DNA of 64,000 nt from an uncultured Sphingomonas sp. GTDB taxonomy: Bacteria; Pseudomonadota; Alphaproteobacteria; Sphingomonadales; Sphingomonadaceae. The DNA is taken from the NCBI RefSeq assembly GCF_913777625.1, contig NZ_CAJYTI010000010.1, positions 363,095 through 427,094 of the forward strand. The letters run 5' to 3'. The notes beneath the pieces are model-generated. The model searched no databases. It was given only the letters and a program-made list of their open reading frames with translations, and was not told the origin of the DNA. The position numbers were made by a program, and so were the translations under genes. Each line of letters opens with the position of its first letter. Position 1 is the first letter of the stretch. Shown piece by piece: positions 1 to 8,444 of the stretch.

Positions 1-1698
1 CTTGCCCGAGCTGGTGCGCGGCAGGGTGCGCGGCGGCACCAGCTCGACCACGCAGTTCATCCCGGTGACCGAACGGACGCGTTCGCGAATCTCCTCGCGC
101 AGGCGCACGCGCTCCTGCTCGTCCGAGGTGCGGCACTGTACCAGCACCGCCGGCGTTTCCTCGCCGCCGGGCGTGGTGATCGCGAAGGCGGCGATGTCGC
201 CCTGCTTGAAGCCGGGCAGCTGCTCCACCGCCCATTCGATGTCCTGCGGCCAGTGGTTCTTGCCGTTGACGATGATCATGTCCTTGGCGCGGCCGACGAT
301 GTAGATATAGCCTTCCGACATATAGCCCATGTCGCCGGTATCCAGCCAGCCATCGGCCATGCACGCCTCGGTGGCGGCCTCGTCGCGGAAATAGCCGACC
401 ATCACCGACGGGCCCTTGCACCAGACCTTGCCGATCGCCTTTTCGGGGAGCGGCGTGCCGTCTTCCTCGCGGATCTCGATCGTCATGTCGCGCACCGGCT
501 TGCCGCAGTTGACGACCGCGCGGTAGCGCTGCGGGCGATCGGCGCGGGCGGTACCGCCGGAGAGCTGGGTCTCCTCGACCAGCTCGACGACGATGCCTTC
601 GCCCGGCGGCATGATCGAAACCGCCAGCGTCGCCTCGGCCAGGCCGTAGCTCGGCAGGAAGGCGGTCGCCTTGAAGCCGGCATCGGCAAAGGCGTCGACG
701 AAGCGCTGCATCACGTCCGGGCGGATCATGTCGGCGCCGTTGCCGGCAAGGCGCCAGCGGCGGAGGTCGAAGCGCTCGCTCGCCTTGGTCTGGCTCGACA
801 TGCGGCGCGCGCAGATGTCGTAGCCGAAGGTCGGCGAATAGGAGATGCTGGTGCCCGGATTGCGGCTGATCAGATCGAGCCAGGCGAGCGGACGCCGGGC
901 GAAATCCTCGGTCTTCATGTAGTCGGTCGACACCTGGTTGGCGACCGGCGACAGGAAGCAGCCGACCAGCCCCATGTCATGGTACCAGGGCAGCCACGAG
1001 ATGCAGCGATCCTTGGCCTCCAGCTCCATGCCGTGGCTGTGCGCGGCGAGGTTGTTGAGCAGCGCATGGTGGGTGATCGCCACGCCGTGCGGGAAGCGGG
1101 TGGAGCCGCTCGAATATTGCAGATAGGCGATGTCGTCCGACTTCGCCTGCGGCAGCACGGTCTCCGGCGCAGGGCGCTGCGAGAAGGCTGCCCAGTCGAT
1201 CCCGTCGACGTCGGTCAGGCGCGCCGCCTCTGCGCACATTGCGCCGATTTCGGGCGGGTAGATCAGCAGCACCGGGTCGCAGCTTTCGAGCTGGACGCGC
1301 AGCTGGTCGATATAGGACTGCGCGCCGCCGAAGCTCGTCGGCAGCGGCAGCGGTACCGGCCAGGCACCGGCATAGATCACGCCGAAGAAGATCGCGGCGA
1401 ACTCCGGCCCGGTCTCCGCGATCAGCGCGATGCGATCCTGCGGCTGGATACCGGCCGCGATCAGGCGGCGCGCCTGCTCCAGCGCGTCGGCACGCAGTTC
1501 GGCAAAGGGATAGGGCCGCGCGAGCTTGCCGCGCGCATCATGGAAGTTCAGGCCGCGCACACCCTGCGCTGCATAGTCCAGCGCAGCGCCCAGCGTTTCG
1601 AAATCAGCGAAACGGCGCGGGAGCGTATCTTCCGTGGGCGTGGGCGCAGGCGCTGCCATATCCACTGTTTCGAGCGATCCCGTTTCGTTCAATACCAT
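1..1698 (-). CDS. Fatty acyl-AMP ligase / acyl-CoA synthetase family (3' end beyond window)
   Basis: ANL-superfamily enzyme that activates a fatty acid as acyl-adenylate and passes it to a carrier protein or CoA. The gene runs leftward from an ATG at 1698 and stays open to base 1, so 566 codons are visible and the C-terminus is missing. Visible motifs are the P-loop-like YLQYSSGSTRFPHG near residue 190, the hinge stretch GRAKDMIIVNGKNHWPQDIEW near residue 466 (the NGKNHWPQDIE form is typical of fatty acyl-AMP ligases), and LPRTSSGK with the catalytic-type lysine as the last codon. It is divergent from recX. In sphingolipid-making alphaproteobacteria a related ligase loads the acyl carrier protein used by serine palmitoyltransferase. 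That role is only a guess here, because the following genes are outside the window. Family assignment is secure; the exact acceptor is not. Confidence 0.88.
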   Translation of the reverse strand, partial: MVLNETGSLETVDMAAPAPTPTEDTLPRRFADFETLGAALDYAAQGVRGLNFHDARGKLARPYPFAELRADALEQARRLIAAGIQPQDRIALIAETGPEFAAIFFGVIYAGAWPVPLPLPTSFGGAQSYIDQLRVQLESCDPVLLIYPPEIGAMCAEAARLTDVDGIDWAAFSQRPAPETVLPQAKSDDIAYLQYSSGSTRFPHGVAITHHALLNNLAAHSHGMELEAKDRCISWLPWYHDMGLVGCFLSPVANQVSTDYMKTEDFARRPLAWLDLISRNPGTSISYSPTFGYDICARRMSSQTKASERFDLRRWRLAGNGADMIRPDVMQRFVDAFADAGFKATAFLPSYGLAEATLAVSIMPPGEGIVVELVEETQLSGGTARADRPQRYRAVVNCGKPVRDMTIEIREEDGTPLPEKAIGKVWCKGPSVMVGYFRDEAATEACMADGWLDTGDMGYMSEGYIYIVGRAKDMIIVNGKNHWPQDIEWAVEQLPGFKQGDIAAFAITTPGGEETPAVLVQCRTSDEQERVRLREEIRERVRSVTGMNCVVELVPPRTLPRTSSGK

Positions 1699-1730
1699 TC
1701 TTTTTCTCGTGCCCCCGTGAGGTAGCAGGT

Positions 1731-1748
1731 CGTTGTGCCCCCACAACG
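1731..1748. promoter_or_regulatory. Inverted repeat in the FAAL-recX divergent region
   Basis: Perfect inverted repeat of two 7-base arms, CGTTGTG and CACAACG, around a CCCC spacer. It lies 33 bases upstream of the ligase start and 72 bases upstream of recX. The symmetry and position suit an operator, but no known consensus is recognised and a chance palindrome is possible. Confidence 0.3.
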
Positions 1749-1819
1749 CAGTTTTCCGCAGTGGCTCTGCTACGCAGTATCGTTCAAAATCGGTTGGCAG
1801 TGTGGCACAATCAAGGCGC

Positions 1820-2362
1820 ATGCCCCAACCGTCCCGTCCCAAGCCACCGCTCGTCGCCGCCGATCTCGATCGGCTGGCGCTGCGTTATGTCGAGCGTTTC
1901 GCCACCACGCGCGCGCGCCTTGCCGCCTATCTCGTGCGCAAGCTGCGCGAGCGCGGCTGGGCGGGGGAGGGGCCGCCCGATCCCGAGGGCGTCGCCGAGC
2001 GGATGGCAGACCGCGGCTATGTCGACGATCGCGCCTTTGCCGAAATGCGGGTACGGTCGATGGCGCGGCGGGGCCTGGGGGCGCGGCGGGTGGCGATGGC
2101 GCTGCGCCACGACGGCATCGACGCGGAGGACAGTGCCGATCTCGAAGCGGCGATCGAAGCCGATGCGTTCGCCAGCGCGCTCGCCTTTGCTCGGCGCCGC
2201 CGATTCGGACCTTTCGCCGCGGTGCCCGCGGAACGCGAACTTCACAAAAAGCAAGTCGCTGCATTTTTACGGGCGGGGCATCCGCCTGAAATCGCGCTTA
2301 GAATATTGAGGATGGAGCCCGGAGAGGAAGGGGATGGCGCGCTCATTGCGGGACATTCCTGA
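1820..2362 (+). CDS. recX: Regulatory protein RecX
   Basis: 180-residue protein of the RecX family, which binds RecA filaments and limits RecA recombinase activity in the cytoplasm. The family pattern of helical three-helix repeats is visible: an N-terminal YVERFATTRARLAAYLVRKL segment, then YVDDRAFAEMRVRSMARRGLG, then a C-terminal helix set ending near HPPEIALRIL. The ATG at 1820 has an AAGG Shine-Dalgarno a few bases upstream; the frame is open further upstream but that extension is not RecX-like. It is divergent from the acyl-AMP ligase and followed 66 bases later by a cold-shock protein. No recA neighbour is present, which is common in this group. Family assignment is good; regulation is not visible. 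Confidence 0.88.
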   Translation: MPQPSRPKPPLVAADLDRLALRYVERFATTRARLAAYLVRKLRERGWAGEGPPDPEGVAERMADRGYVDDRAFAEMRVRSMARRGLGARRVAMALRHDGIDAEDSADLEAAIEADAFASALAFARRRRFGPFAAVPAERELHKKQVAAFLRAGHPPEIALRILRMEPGEEGDGALIAGHS

Positions 2363-2428
2363 TCGCACAAAGCGATTCCCCTTTTGGGTAATGCTGTGTT
2401 AATGTTGCTGGCTTGGGGGATAACGATA

Positions 2429-3013
2429 ATGCGTGCTGAGCAACAGCTGGCGTCTGAACACTATTCGATCGTATCGGAAGGGGAACTCCGGTTCGTGAGC
2501 GATGCCGACGTGGACGAGCGAGTATATCAGGGCGTCATCAAATGGTTCGATGTGACGCGTGGATTTGGCTTCATGGTCGCCGATGATCCTGCGATCGGCG
2601 ATATCCTGATCCATTTCTCGGTTTTACAGGACCATGGCCGCCGGAGCCTGCCGGAGGGCGCGCGGATCGAATGCGTCGCCGTCCAGCGCCAGCGCGGCCT
2701 GCAGGCCAAGACGGTGGTCTCGATCGACCTGACCGAGGCCGTGGAGCCGGTGAAGCGCGCCCCCGAGCGGGGCGACCGCCAGAAGCTGATGGGCGAGGCA
2801 GGTCCGTTCGAATCGGCATCGGTCAAATGGTTCAACCGCCTGAAAGGCTATGGCTTTCTCGTCCGCGGCAGCAACGCGGCCGACATCTTCGTCCATATGG
2901 AGACGCTGCGTCGCGCCGGCATCGAGGAGGTCGAGCCCGGCCAGCCGCTGCGCGCCCGAATCGTCGAGGGCGAGAAGGGCCCGCTCGCCGTGGCGGTCGA
3001 GCGGCCGCTCTAA
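2429..3013 (+). CDS. Double cold-shock-domain protein
   Basis: 194-residue cytoplasmic nucleic-acid-binding protein with two cold-shock domains. The first begins near residue 35 with [16 protein letters not shown], the second near residue 129 with [15 protein letters not shown]. Both keep the RNP1-type aromatic and glycine residues (KGYGF/RGFGF). Such two-domain proteins are typical of alphaproteobacteria and act as RNA chaperones or regulators; the specific targets are unknown. The ATG at 2429 was chosen because GGGGGA lies eight bases before it; an in-frame upstream ATG at 2384 has no such site. The linker between the domains is rich in charged residues ([14 protein letters not shown]). Confidence 0.9.
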   Translation: MRAEQQLASEHYSIVSEGELRFVSDADVDERVYQGVIKWFDVTRGFGFMVADDPAIGDILIHFSVLQDHGRRSLPEGARIECVAVQRQRGLQAKTVVSIDLTEAVEPVKRAPERGDRQKLMGEAGPFESASVKWFNRLKGYGFLVRGSNAADIFVHMETLRRAGIEEVEPGQPLRARIVEGEKGPLAVAVERPL

Positions 3014-3195
3014 GCGGGCGGCGCCGGTTTAGGGGGTGGCAACGGATTCGCGGGCACGGGGCATAGCGTGGGGCCGCGGAATCAAGGGCTTGCCGGACCT
3101 CCTTGACAAAGCCAGCTGCCGGCGGTGCGGTGTCGTCGGCGCGGAAGGCGGCCGCCGTTCCTGGCGGCATGCGGCGCCCGTTGTGGAGGCCCGCC

Positions 3196-4347
3196 TTGAC
3201 CCTGTCCCGTCGTACGCTGCTTGCTGCATCGCTCCTGGCGCCGCTCGCGGCCCGGGCCGCGTCCGGCGAGGACGGTCCGAACGTGCCGATCGAGGTGCCG
3301 GTCCAGCTGCGCGGCGCGCGGGTGACCGTCGCGCTGCGACTGGGCGGGCAGGGACCGTTCGATTTCATGATCGACACCGGCGCCTTTGCCGGGCTGATTA
3401 GGGAAGACCTTGCCCGATCGCTGCACCTCGCACAGACCGGGCAGACCCGGTTCAACGGCCGCACGCTGCCCGTTTACGATGCGGAGGACGTGATTTTCGG
3501 GGGCGTCTTCGCCCAGCGTCATATCACCTTTGCCGGCTTCGGCTCGGAGGGGCTGGGGAGGGGTATCAGCGGCACGCTCTCCTCCTCGCTGCTGACCATG
3601 ATCGACAGCGATCTCGATTTCGACCGCGGGGTCTGGCGCTTCTATCCCAAGAGCCGCGGCGCGGCGCCGGCGGGGTTCACCGCGCTGGACTCGCGGATCG
3701 CGAAGCGCGGCATCGGCTCGGCCTTTCTGTTCGTCCACGGGACGCTGGGCGGCAGGCGCTATCGCTTCCTGCTCGATACCGGCGGGCCCGGGCATATCCA
3801 GCTCTATCGCGAGGCGGCGAAGGCCAGCGGCCTGTGGGCGCCCTCCACCCCCTTCGCGCCGGTGCGCACCGCGAGCACCAACGGGCCGGGCCGCGTCTCC
3901 CCGCTGGTCCGCGCCGACGTGCTGGACCTGGGCGGCGGGCTGCGCTTCGAGCGGCCGTTGGTCGTGCTCAACCAGACACCGGGCATGGGGTTTCCCGGCG
4001 TCGACGGCATTCTCGGGCTGGGCCTGCTCCGCCACCTGAACCTCGCGACCGAGGTGGCCGCGGGGCGGGTATGGGGCAAGATCAACGGGCTCGCGCCGGC
4101 GCGCGATCCCTACGGGCATGCCGGCCTGTGGTTCGATCCCGTGCCCCAGGGCGTCCGCGTCGCGATGATCGGCACGGGCAGTCCGGCGGCCGCCGCCGGG
4201 CTGCAGGTCGGCGACCTGCTGCCGGGCGTAGACCTGCCCGGCGCGCTGGCGATGCTGGCCCGCCCGGACGGCACGGCGGTGCCGCTGGCGATCGAGCGGC
4301 AGGGCAGCCGGCAGACCGTCACCCTGCTGCTCGCCGACTATCTTTGA
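3196..4347 (+). CDS. Secreted retropepsin-like aspartyl protease with PDZ domain
   Basis: Two aspartyl-protease half-sites are visible, FMIDTGAFAG near residue 57 and FLLDTGGPGH near residue 190, each with the catalytic Asp-Thr-Gly. A C-terminal PDZ-like segment follows (VRVAMIGTGSPAAAAGLQVGDLLPGV, roughly residues 311-383). The N-terminus reads TLSRRTLLAASLLAPLAARAA, an export signal with paired arginines that could use Tat or Sec. I chose the TTG at 3196 because TGGAGG sits six bases upstream and the signal peptide then starts correctly; an ATG at 3169 would add nine residues without a good ribosome site. The protein is probably periplasmic. The physiological substrate is unknown. Both catalytic motifs are intact, so this is not an obvious pseudoenzyme. 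Confidence 0.8.
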   Translation: MTLSRRTLLAASLLAPLAARAASGEDGPNVPIEVPVQLRGARVTVALRLGGQGPFDFMIDTGAFAGLIREDLARSLHLAQTGQTRFNGRTLPVYDAEDVIFGGVFAQRHITFAGFGSEGLGRGISGTLSSSLLTMIDSDLDFDRGVWRFYPKSRGAAPAGFTALDSRIAKRGIGSAFLFVHGTLGGRRYRFLLDTGGPGHIQLYREAAKASGLWAPSTPFAPVRTASTNGPGRVSPLVRADVLDLGGGLRFERPLVVLNQTPGMGFPGVDGILGLGLLRHLNLATEVAAGRVWGKINGLAPARDPYGHAGLWFDPVPQGVRVAMIGTGSPAAAAGLQVGDLLPGVDLPGALAMLARPDGTAVPLAIERQGSRQTVTLLLADYL

Positions 4348-4386
4348 CCGCGCGTGATTGCACCGGGCGACATTCTCCGATATAAA

Positions 4387-4398
4387 TATGATATCATA
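4387..4398. promoter_or_regulatory. AT-rich 12-base palindrome upstream of the hydrolase
   Basis: TATGATATCATA is a perfect palindrome within an AT-rich stretch that stands out in this GC-rich DNA. It ends 14 bases before the hydrolase ATG and overlaps the place expected for a -10 region or a repressor site. No regulator gene is adjacent, so the binding protein is unknown. Confidence 0.35.
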
Positions 4399-4412
4399 CT
4401 TCGGAGACGCTG

Positions 4413-5387
4413 ATGTCGTCCTGGTGGTCCGTGGTTCTGCCGCTTTCGCTCGCCCTGTCCGCTGCGCCTGCCGCAGCGCAAACGCCCGCCGAAGCCGCCA
4501 TCGAGGCGCCGGGGCCGCAGGGAGCGCTGGCCGGCACGCGGATCGCCCCGGCGCCCGGCAAGCCGGTGGTGCTGATGCTTCCGGGTTCGGGCCCCACCGA
4601 CCGCGACGGCAACAACCGGCTGGGCGTGCACAGCGACAGTACCAAGCTGCTGGCGCAGGCGCTGGCGGCGCGGGGCATCGGATCGGTGCGGGTCGACAAG
4701 CGCGGGCTGTTCGGCAGCAAGGCGGCGATCGCCGATCCCAATGCGGTGACGATCGGCGACTATGCGACCGACGCGCACCGGTGGATCGACGCGATCCGGG
4801 CCAAGACCGGCGCCCGTTGCGTATGGGTGCTGGGCCATAGCGAGGGCGGGCTGATTGCGCTCAAGGCCGCGCAGGCGCCGGAGGGCATTTGCGGCCTGGT
4901 GCTGCTCGCCGCCGCCGGGCGGCCGATGGGCGTGCTCCTGCGCGAGCAGCTGGCGGCGAGCGGGCTGCCGCCGGCGATGCTGGCCCAGGCCGATGCGGGC
5001 TTCACCCGGCTGGAGCATGGCGAGCGGGTCGATCCCGCCACCGTGCCCCCGGTGCTGATGTCGCTGTTCAACCCCGCGGTGCAGGGCTTCCTGATCGACC
5101 AGATGGCGCTCGATCCCGCCAAGCTGGCCCGGGCCTACCGCGGGCCGGTGCTGATCGTGTCCGGCGCGCGAGACATCCAGGTCGCCGCCGCCGATGCCGA
5201 GGCGCTGCATCATGCCCGGCCCGACGCGACGCTGCTGGTGGTGCCGGGCATGACGCATGTGCTGAAGGCAACCGACTCGGAAGCGCGTGCCGCCAACCTC
5301 GCCACCTATCGCGATCCCGCGCTGCCGCTGGCGCCGGGGCTGGCCGAAGGGATTGCCGCGTTCCTCCTCGCGCATTCGGCGCGTTGA
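4413..5387 (+). CDS. Exported alpha/beta-fold hydrolase
   Basis: 324-residue serine hydrolase with an N-terminal signal peptide (hydrophobic run ending APAAAQ, cleavage near residue 23). The nucleophile elbow GHSEGG lies near residue 140. A likely acid is in SGARDIQV near residue 250 and a likely histidine in GMTHVLK near residue 280, giving a plausible Ser-Asp-His triad. The early motif LMLPGSGPTDRDGNN is typical of the dienelactone-hydrolase and acyl-peptidase-like branch of the fold. It is probably periplasmic. The substrate cannot be inferred. The start ATG follows GGAG and the palindrome at 4387-4398. Confidence 0.82.
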   Translation: MSSWWSVVLPLSLALSAAPAAAQTPAEAAIEAPGPQGALAGTRIAPAPGKPVVLMLPGSGPTDRDGNNRLGVHSDSTKLLAQALAARGIGSVRVDKRGLFGSKAAIADPNAVTIGDYATDAHRWIDAIRAKTGARCVWVLGHSEGGLIALKAAQAPEGICGLVLLAAAGRPMGVLLREQLAASGLPPAMLAQADAGFTRLEHGERVDPATVPPVLMSLFNPAVQGFLIDQMALDPAKLARAYRGPVLIVSGARDIQVAAADAEALHHARPDATLLVVPGMTHVLKATDSEARAANLATYRDPALPLAPGLAEGIAAFLLAHSAR

Positions 5388-5438
5388 GCCGCATCGGAAC
5401 CTTGCCGAGCCGCGCGCTTGGCGGTATCGGGCAGGGTC

Positions 5439-5831
5439 ATGGGACTTCCTTTTCCGATCTTCACCTGGTGGAACGGCGCCACGTTCGGCACTCGCATGGG
5501 CCTGCGCGGCAAGACGCGTGTCGGCGAGGACTCGCTCGGCAACCTCTATTATGAGGGCGGCCGTGATCCCAATGGCATCCCGCGCCGCTGGGTGATCTAC
5601 AAGGGCTCCAACGACGCCAGCCGCATTCCGCCGGAATGGTTCAGCTGGCTGTCGCACCAGATCGAGGGCGCGCCGGACGAGGCGCTGCCGCCGGTCCGCG
5701 CGTGGCAGAAGCCCGCCGAGCCGAACCTGACCGGCACCGAACTCGCCTATCGCCCGCCCGGCGCGCTCGAAAAGGGCGGCCAGCGGGTCCGTGCGACCGG
5801 CGATTACGAGGCCTGGACGCCCGACGCATGA
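5439..5831 (+). CDS. NADH:ubiquinone oxidoreductase accessory subunit, NDUFA12 family
   Basis: 130-residue homologue of the mitochondrial complex I accessory subunit NDUFA12 (B17.2). Family hallmarks are visible: FTWWNGATFGTRMGL near the start, VGEDSLGNLYYEG, and RRWVIYKGSNDASRIPPEWFSWL in the middle, where the acidic and aromatic residues follow the family pattern. It is thought to associate with the peripheral arm of respiratory complex I. The ATG at 5439 follows CAGGG; an upstream TTG would add unrelated residues. Its stop overlaps the start of the DUF2155 gene by four bases (ATGA), so the two are probably translationally coupled. The complex I operon itself is not in this window. Confidence 0.92.
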   Translation: MGLPFPIFTWWNGATFGTRMGLRGKTRVGEDSLGNLYYEGGRDPNGIPRRWVIYKGSNDASRIPPEWFSWLSHQIEGAPDEALPPVRAWQKPAEPNLTGTELAYRPPGALEKGGQRVRATGDYEAWTPDA

Positions 5832-6457
5832 AGGCTGCCGCGGCGCTGGCCGCGCTCGCGCTGGCCGGATGTTCGGGTGGCGGGAGCGGCAAGGGTGCCG
5901 CTGCGGGCGACAATGCCGGTGACGAGATCGTCATCACCGGCGCAACCGCCAATCAGGGCGTGGATACCGTTGCGGTCGGCCCTGATTCGGCGACGGTCGA
6001 TGCCGCCGCCACCCCGATGCGCGAGCGCGTCGCGGTGCTGGGCGTGCTCAACAAGCGCAACGGCGTCGAGCGCGAAATCACGCTGAAGCCAGGCCAGGCC
6101 GCGCGGATCGACGGGCAGATGACGGTCCGCCTGCGCGCCTGCGAGCGCACCGCGCCCTGGGAGCAGGACCGGCTGACCGGCGCCTTCGTGCAGATGGACC
6201 TGCGCCGCGAGGACAAGAACTGGCACCGCGTCTTCTCCGGCTGGCTCTACAAGGAGCAGCCGGCGCTCAACGTGGTGCAGAATGCGCTTTACGACGTCTG
6301 GCCCAAGAGCTGCGCGATGACCTTCCGCGACAGCGGGCCCGATACCGTGCCGGCATCGTCGCCGGGCGCATCGAGTGCGAAAAGGTCGCCTGAGGCCGAC
6401 GGCAATGCCGCGGCGCCGGCGGAGGCCCCGAGCGCCTCGCCCAGCAACGCGACATAG
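5828..6457 (+). CDS. DUF2155 domain lipoprotein
   Basis: 209-residue protein with a lipoprotein signal (LALAGCS, lipobox cysteine near residue 15) and a central DUF2155 domain. The domain runs from about residue 70 (VAVLGVLNKRNG) through LKPGQAARI, CERTAPWEQ and FSGWLYKEQPALNVVQ to the cysteine in VWPKSCA. The family occurs in alphaproteobacteria, often next to NDUFA12 and aat as here; its biochemical role is unknown. The low-complexity Ala/Ser/Pro tail of about 55 codons runs into the 3' end of the oppositely oriented aat gene, so 169 bases appear to be coding on both strands. ATGA coupling to the upstream gene supports the start. Confidence 0.88.
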   Translation: MKAAAALAALALAGCSGGGSGKGAAAGDNAGDEIVITGATANQGVDTVAVGPDSATVDAAATPMRERVAVLGVLNKRNGVEREITLKPGQAARIDGQMTVRLRACERTAPWEQDRLTGAFVQMDLRREDKNWHRVFSGWLYKEQPALNVVQNALYDVWPKSCAMTFRDSGPDTVPASSPGASSAKRSPEADGNAAAPAEAPSASPSNAT

Positions 6458-7014
6458 GCGTCCCGCGGAATCTCGATCGCGCCGAACGAGGCGAGGTGAT
6501 CGGTGATGAACTGGCAATCGAGCAGCTGGAACCCGCCTGCCTTCATCCGCGCGACCAGATGCGCCAGCGCGATCTTGGAGGCGTCGCGCACCCGCGTCAC
6601 CATCGACTCGCCGAAGAACGCCCGGCCCAGCGCCAGCCCGTAGAGGCCGCCGGCGAGCCGGTCGCCGTCCCAGCATTCGATCGAATGGGCGTGGCCCTGC
6701 CGGTGAAGCTCCAGAAACACGCGCTCGATCGAGCCGTTGATCCAGGTCTCCGGCCGATCCTTCGCGGCTTCGGCGCACAGCTGCAGGATGCCGGCGAAAT
6801 CCTGGTCGACCGTCACGCGGAAGCGATCGGCCAGCAGGGTTTTCCGCAAGGATCGCGACAGGTGGAATTGGTCGAGCGGGAGGATGCCGCGCAGCTTCGG
6901 CTCGACCCAGTAGATCGACCCGGCGTCGCGCGAATCCGCCATCGGGAACACGCCCATGGCATAGGCGCGCAGCACGATCGCCGGGTCGATGTCCCTTGCG
7001 CGACGGCTCGTCAC
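6289..7014 (-). CDS. aat: Leucyl/phenylalanyl-tRNA--protein transferase
   Basis: N-end-rule enzyme that moves Leu or Phe from aminoacyl-tRNA to proteins with N-terminal Arg or Lys, marking them for ClpAP in the cytoplasm. Recognisable family segments are [69 protein letters not shown] and [21 protein letters not shown]. The GTG start at 7014 shares GTGA with the stop of the ParA-like gene, so the pair is probably coupled. The C-terminal 40 or so residues are a sphingomonad-like extension ending QLLGQTS. Its 3' end overlaps the convergent DUF2155 gene by 169 bases. Confidence 0.92.
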   Translation of the reverse strand: [241 protein letters not shown]

Positions 7015-7751
7015 GGCCGGGCGGCGGTTTCGCCGAGCATGCGTTCGACCACCTGCCACGCGTCGTTGAACGCGCGCGCGCCCGCACTGCGCGGGGCGAA
7101 GGCGCCCACCGGCGCCCGCTGCACGGCAACCGACTCGATGATGCTCGCCATCGGGATCACCGGCCAGTCCGGGTGACGGGCCAGCGCCTCGGCATGGAGC
7201 TTGCGGCGGCGATCCACCATCGCGTGCACCGGCAGCAGCGGCACCTTGGCGCCGCGCTGGCCGAGATGCGCCGCCACCTCCTCGAACGCGCGCTGCGACA
7301 GCGGCGAGGGGACGACGGGCACGACAATCAGATCGGCGGCGCGCATCACCTGCTCGCTGGTCTCGGTAAGCCCGGGCGGGCAGTCGAGCAGGATGCGGTC
7401 ATAGTCCTGGGTGAGATCGCCGAGCAGCTTGCTCAACCGCTTCTTCTTGTCGAGCGCGTGGAACAGATGGTCGAGCTGGCGCAGCGAGCTGTCCGCCGGC
7501 AGCAGGTCCAGCCGGTCCACCGCCGTCCCGCGGATCAGCTTGGCGGCAGCGACGTCCTTGGAGAAGATCGACTGGGCGGGATGCTGCCCGGCCGCATCGC
7601 CGCCGAGCAGGAAGGTGGAGGCGGCCTGGGGATCGAGATCCCAGAGCAGGGTGCGCCGCGCGGATCGCATGGCCGATGCCCAGGCCAGGTTGATCGTCAG
7701 CGTTGTTTTGCCAACGCCGCCCTTGAGACTGTAAATCGCAACGGTGGCCAC
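7011..7751 (-). CDS. ParA/MinD-family ATPase (orphan)
   Basis: 246-residue deviant Walker-type ATPase. KGGVGKTT occupies residues 10-17, a switch-like WDLDPQAAST follows near residue 40, and LLDCPPGL near residue 120 is Walker B. Such proteins form ATP-dependent sandwich dimers that position DNA or protein cargo. No parB or centromere-like site is adjacent, so it is more likely an orphan positioning ATPase than a plasmid partition protein. The GTG at 7751 follows GAGGAG at good spacing; the frame stays open upstream but that stretch overlaps a terminator and is not conserved-looking. The stop overlaps the aat start (GTGA). The cargo is unknown. Confidence 0.85.
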   Translation of the reverse strand: MATVAIYSLKGGVGKTTLTINLAWASAMRSARRTLLWDLDPQAASTFLLGGDAAGQHPAQSIFSKDVAAAKLIRGTAVDRLDLLPADSSLRQLDHLFHALDKKKRLSKLLGDLTQDYDRILLDCPPGLTETSEQVMRAADLIVVPVVPSPLSQRAFEEVAAHLGQRGAKVPLLPVHAMVDRRRKLHAEALARHPDWPVIPMASIIESVAVQRAPVGAFAPRSAGARAFNDAWQVVERMLGETAARP

Positions 7752-7781
7752 TGGAGTCTCCTCGCCCGTGAAGCTGGCATG

Positions 7782-7811
7782 AAAAAAGCCCGGCGGAAAT
7801 ACCCGCCGGGC
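7782..7811 (-). terminator. Rho-independent terminator after the MliC-like gene
   Basis: Nine-base perfect stem GCCCGGCGG/CCGCCGGGC with a six-base loop. On the minus strand it is followed by six T residues. It closes the lipoprotein gene (7837-8226) just upstream of the ParA-like gene, which must therefore use its own promoter or read-through. A T-rich run also lies on the other side, so the element may act in both directions. Confidence 0.85.
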
Positions 7812-7836
7812 CTTGTTTTTGCGTTGCAGCGGCGGC

Positions 7837-8226
7837 TCAGGCCTTGCAGCTGTGGGTCGAACCGTCGGCCAGGGTGACCTTGGCTGCCTTGGCGGTGCCG
7901 TCGAGCTTGTAGCCGCCTTCGCCGACATAGGGCTTGCCGGCTTCCGGCGCGGTCAGCAGGACCGACTTGGGCGAATCCTTCTTCTCGCGCAGCGCGACCA
8001 TCTTGCCGCCCTTGAAGAAATCGGCGGCGAGCAGGGTGTTGCCCGGCTGGCAGCGGAACGCCACCGTGGTCTCGATCGTCGGCGGGGCTTCGACCGGAGC
8101 GGCGTTCGCAAGCTGCGAAGCCATGGGGTCCGGCGCGCGGCTGTCGACCACTTCGGGCTTGTTGTTACAGGCAGCGAGCGAAAGCAGCGCCACGACGGAA
8201 AGGGCGAGGGGGGAGGCGTTTTTCAT
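7837..8226 (-). CDS. MliC-like lipoprotein
   Basis: 129-residue lipoprotein with signal peptide and lipobox LAAC (cysteine near residue 20). The C-terminal half from FRCQPGNTL to DGSTHSCKA has the layout of the MliC/PliC domain of C-type lysozyme inhibitors: an early Cys in FRC, a K.V.L-type strand, a GY/YKLDG strand and a terminal Cys. The domain resemblance is moderate and lysozyme inhibition is inferred from the family. It is probably anchored in a membrane facing the periplasm. It is monocistronic: a strong terminator follows, and the upstream gene is divergent. Confidence 0.65.
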   Translation of the reverse strand: MKNASPLALSVVALLSLAACNNKPEVVDSRAPDPMASQLANAAPVEAPPTIETTVAFRCQPGNTLLAADFFKGGKMVALREKKDSPKSVLLTAPEAGKPYVGEGGYKLDGTAKAAKVTLADGSTHSCKA

Positions 8227-8444
8227 AGCGAAGGGTGCTTTTCCTCAGGCGGTAATCATCGTCAAGCGAAAACGGGATATATGGTCTCACCCGATGGTGC
8301 GGCGCAACGATCCAGACGCAATATTGCGCGCGAAGGGGGGATCCGGACACTCGGGAATGCTGCCGAGGATCGAAGAAGTACCTCATTTACCGTGCTTGAC
8401 CGCGCCGGAGCGACTGCGCAGGGAAGCAGGCGGAGGACATTCGT

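Noticed and set aside
253..1725. 490-codon open frame on the plus strand
   Set aside because: It is the antisense of the acyl-AMP ligase, whose minus-strand frame carries all family motifs. Long antisense frames are common at this GC content.
8317..8328. CGCAATATTGCG palindrome between two divergent lipoprotein genes
   Set aside because: Perfect 12-base dyad, but far from both starts (91 and 117 bases) and without AT-rich promoter context; kept only as a note.
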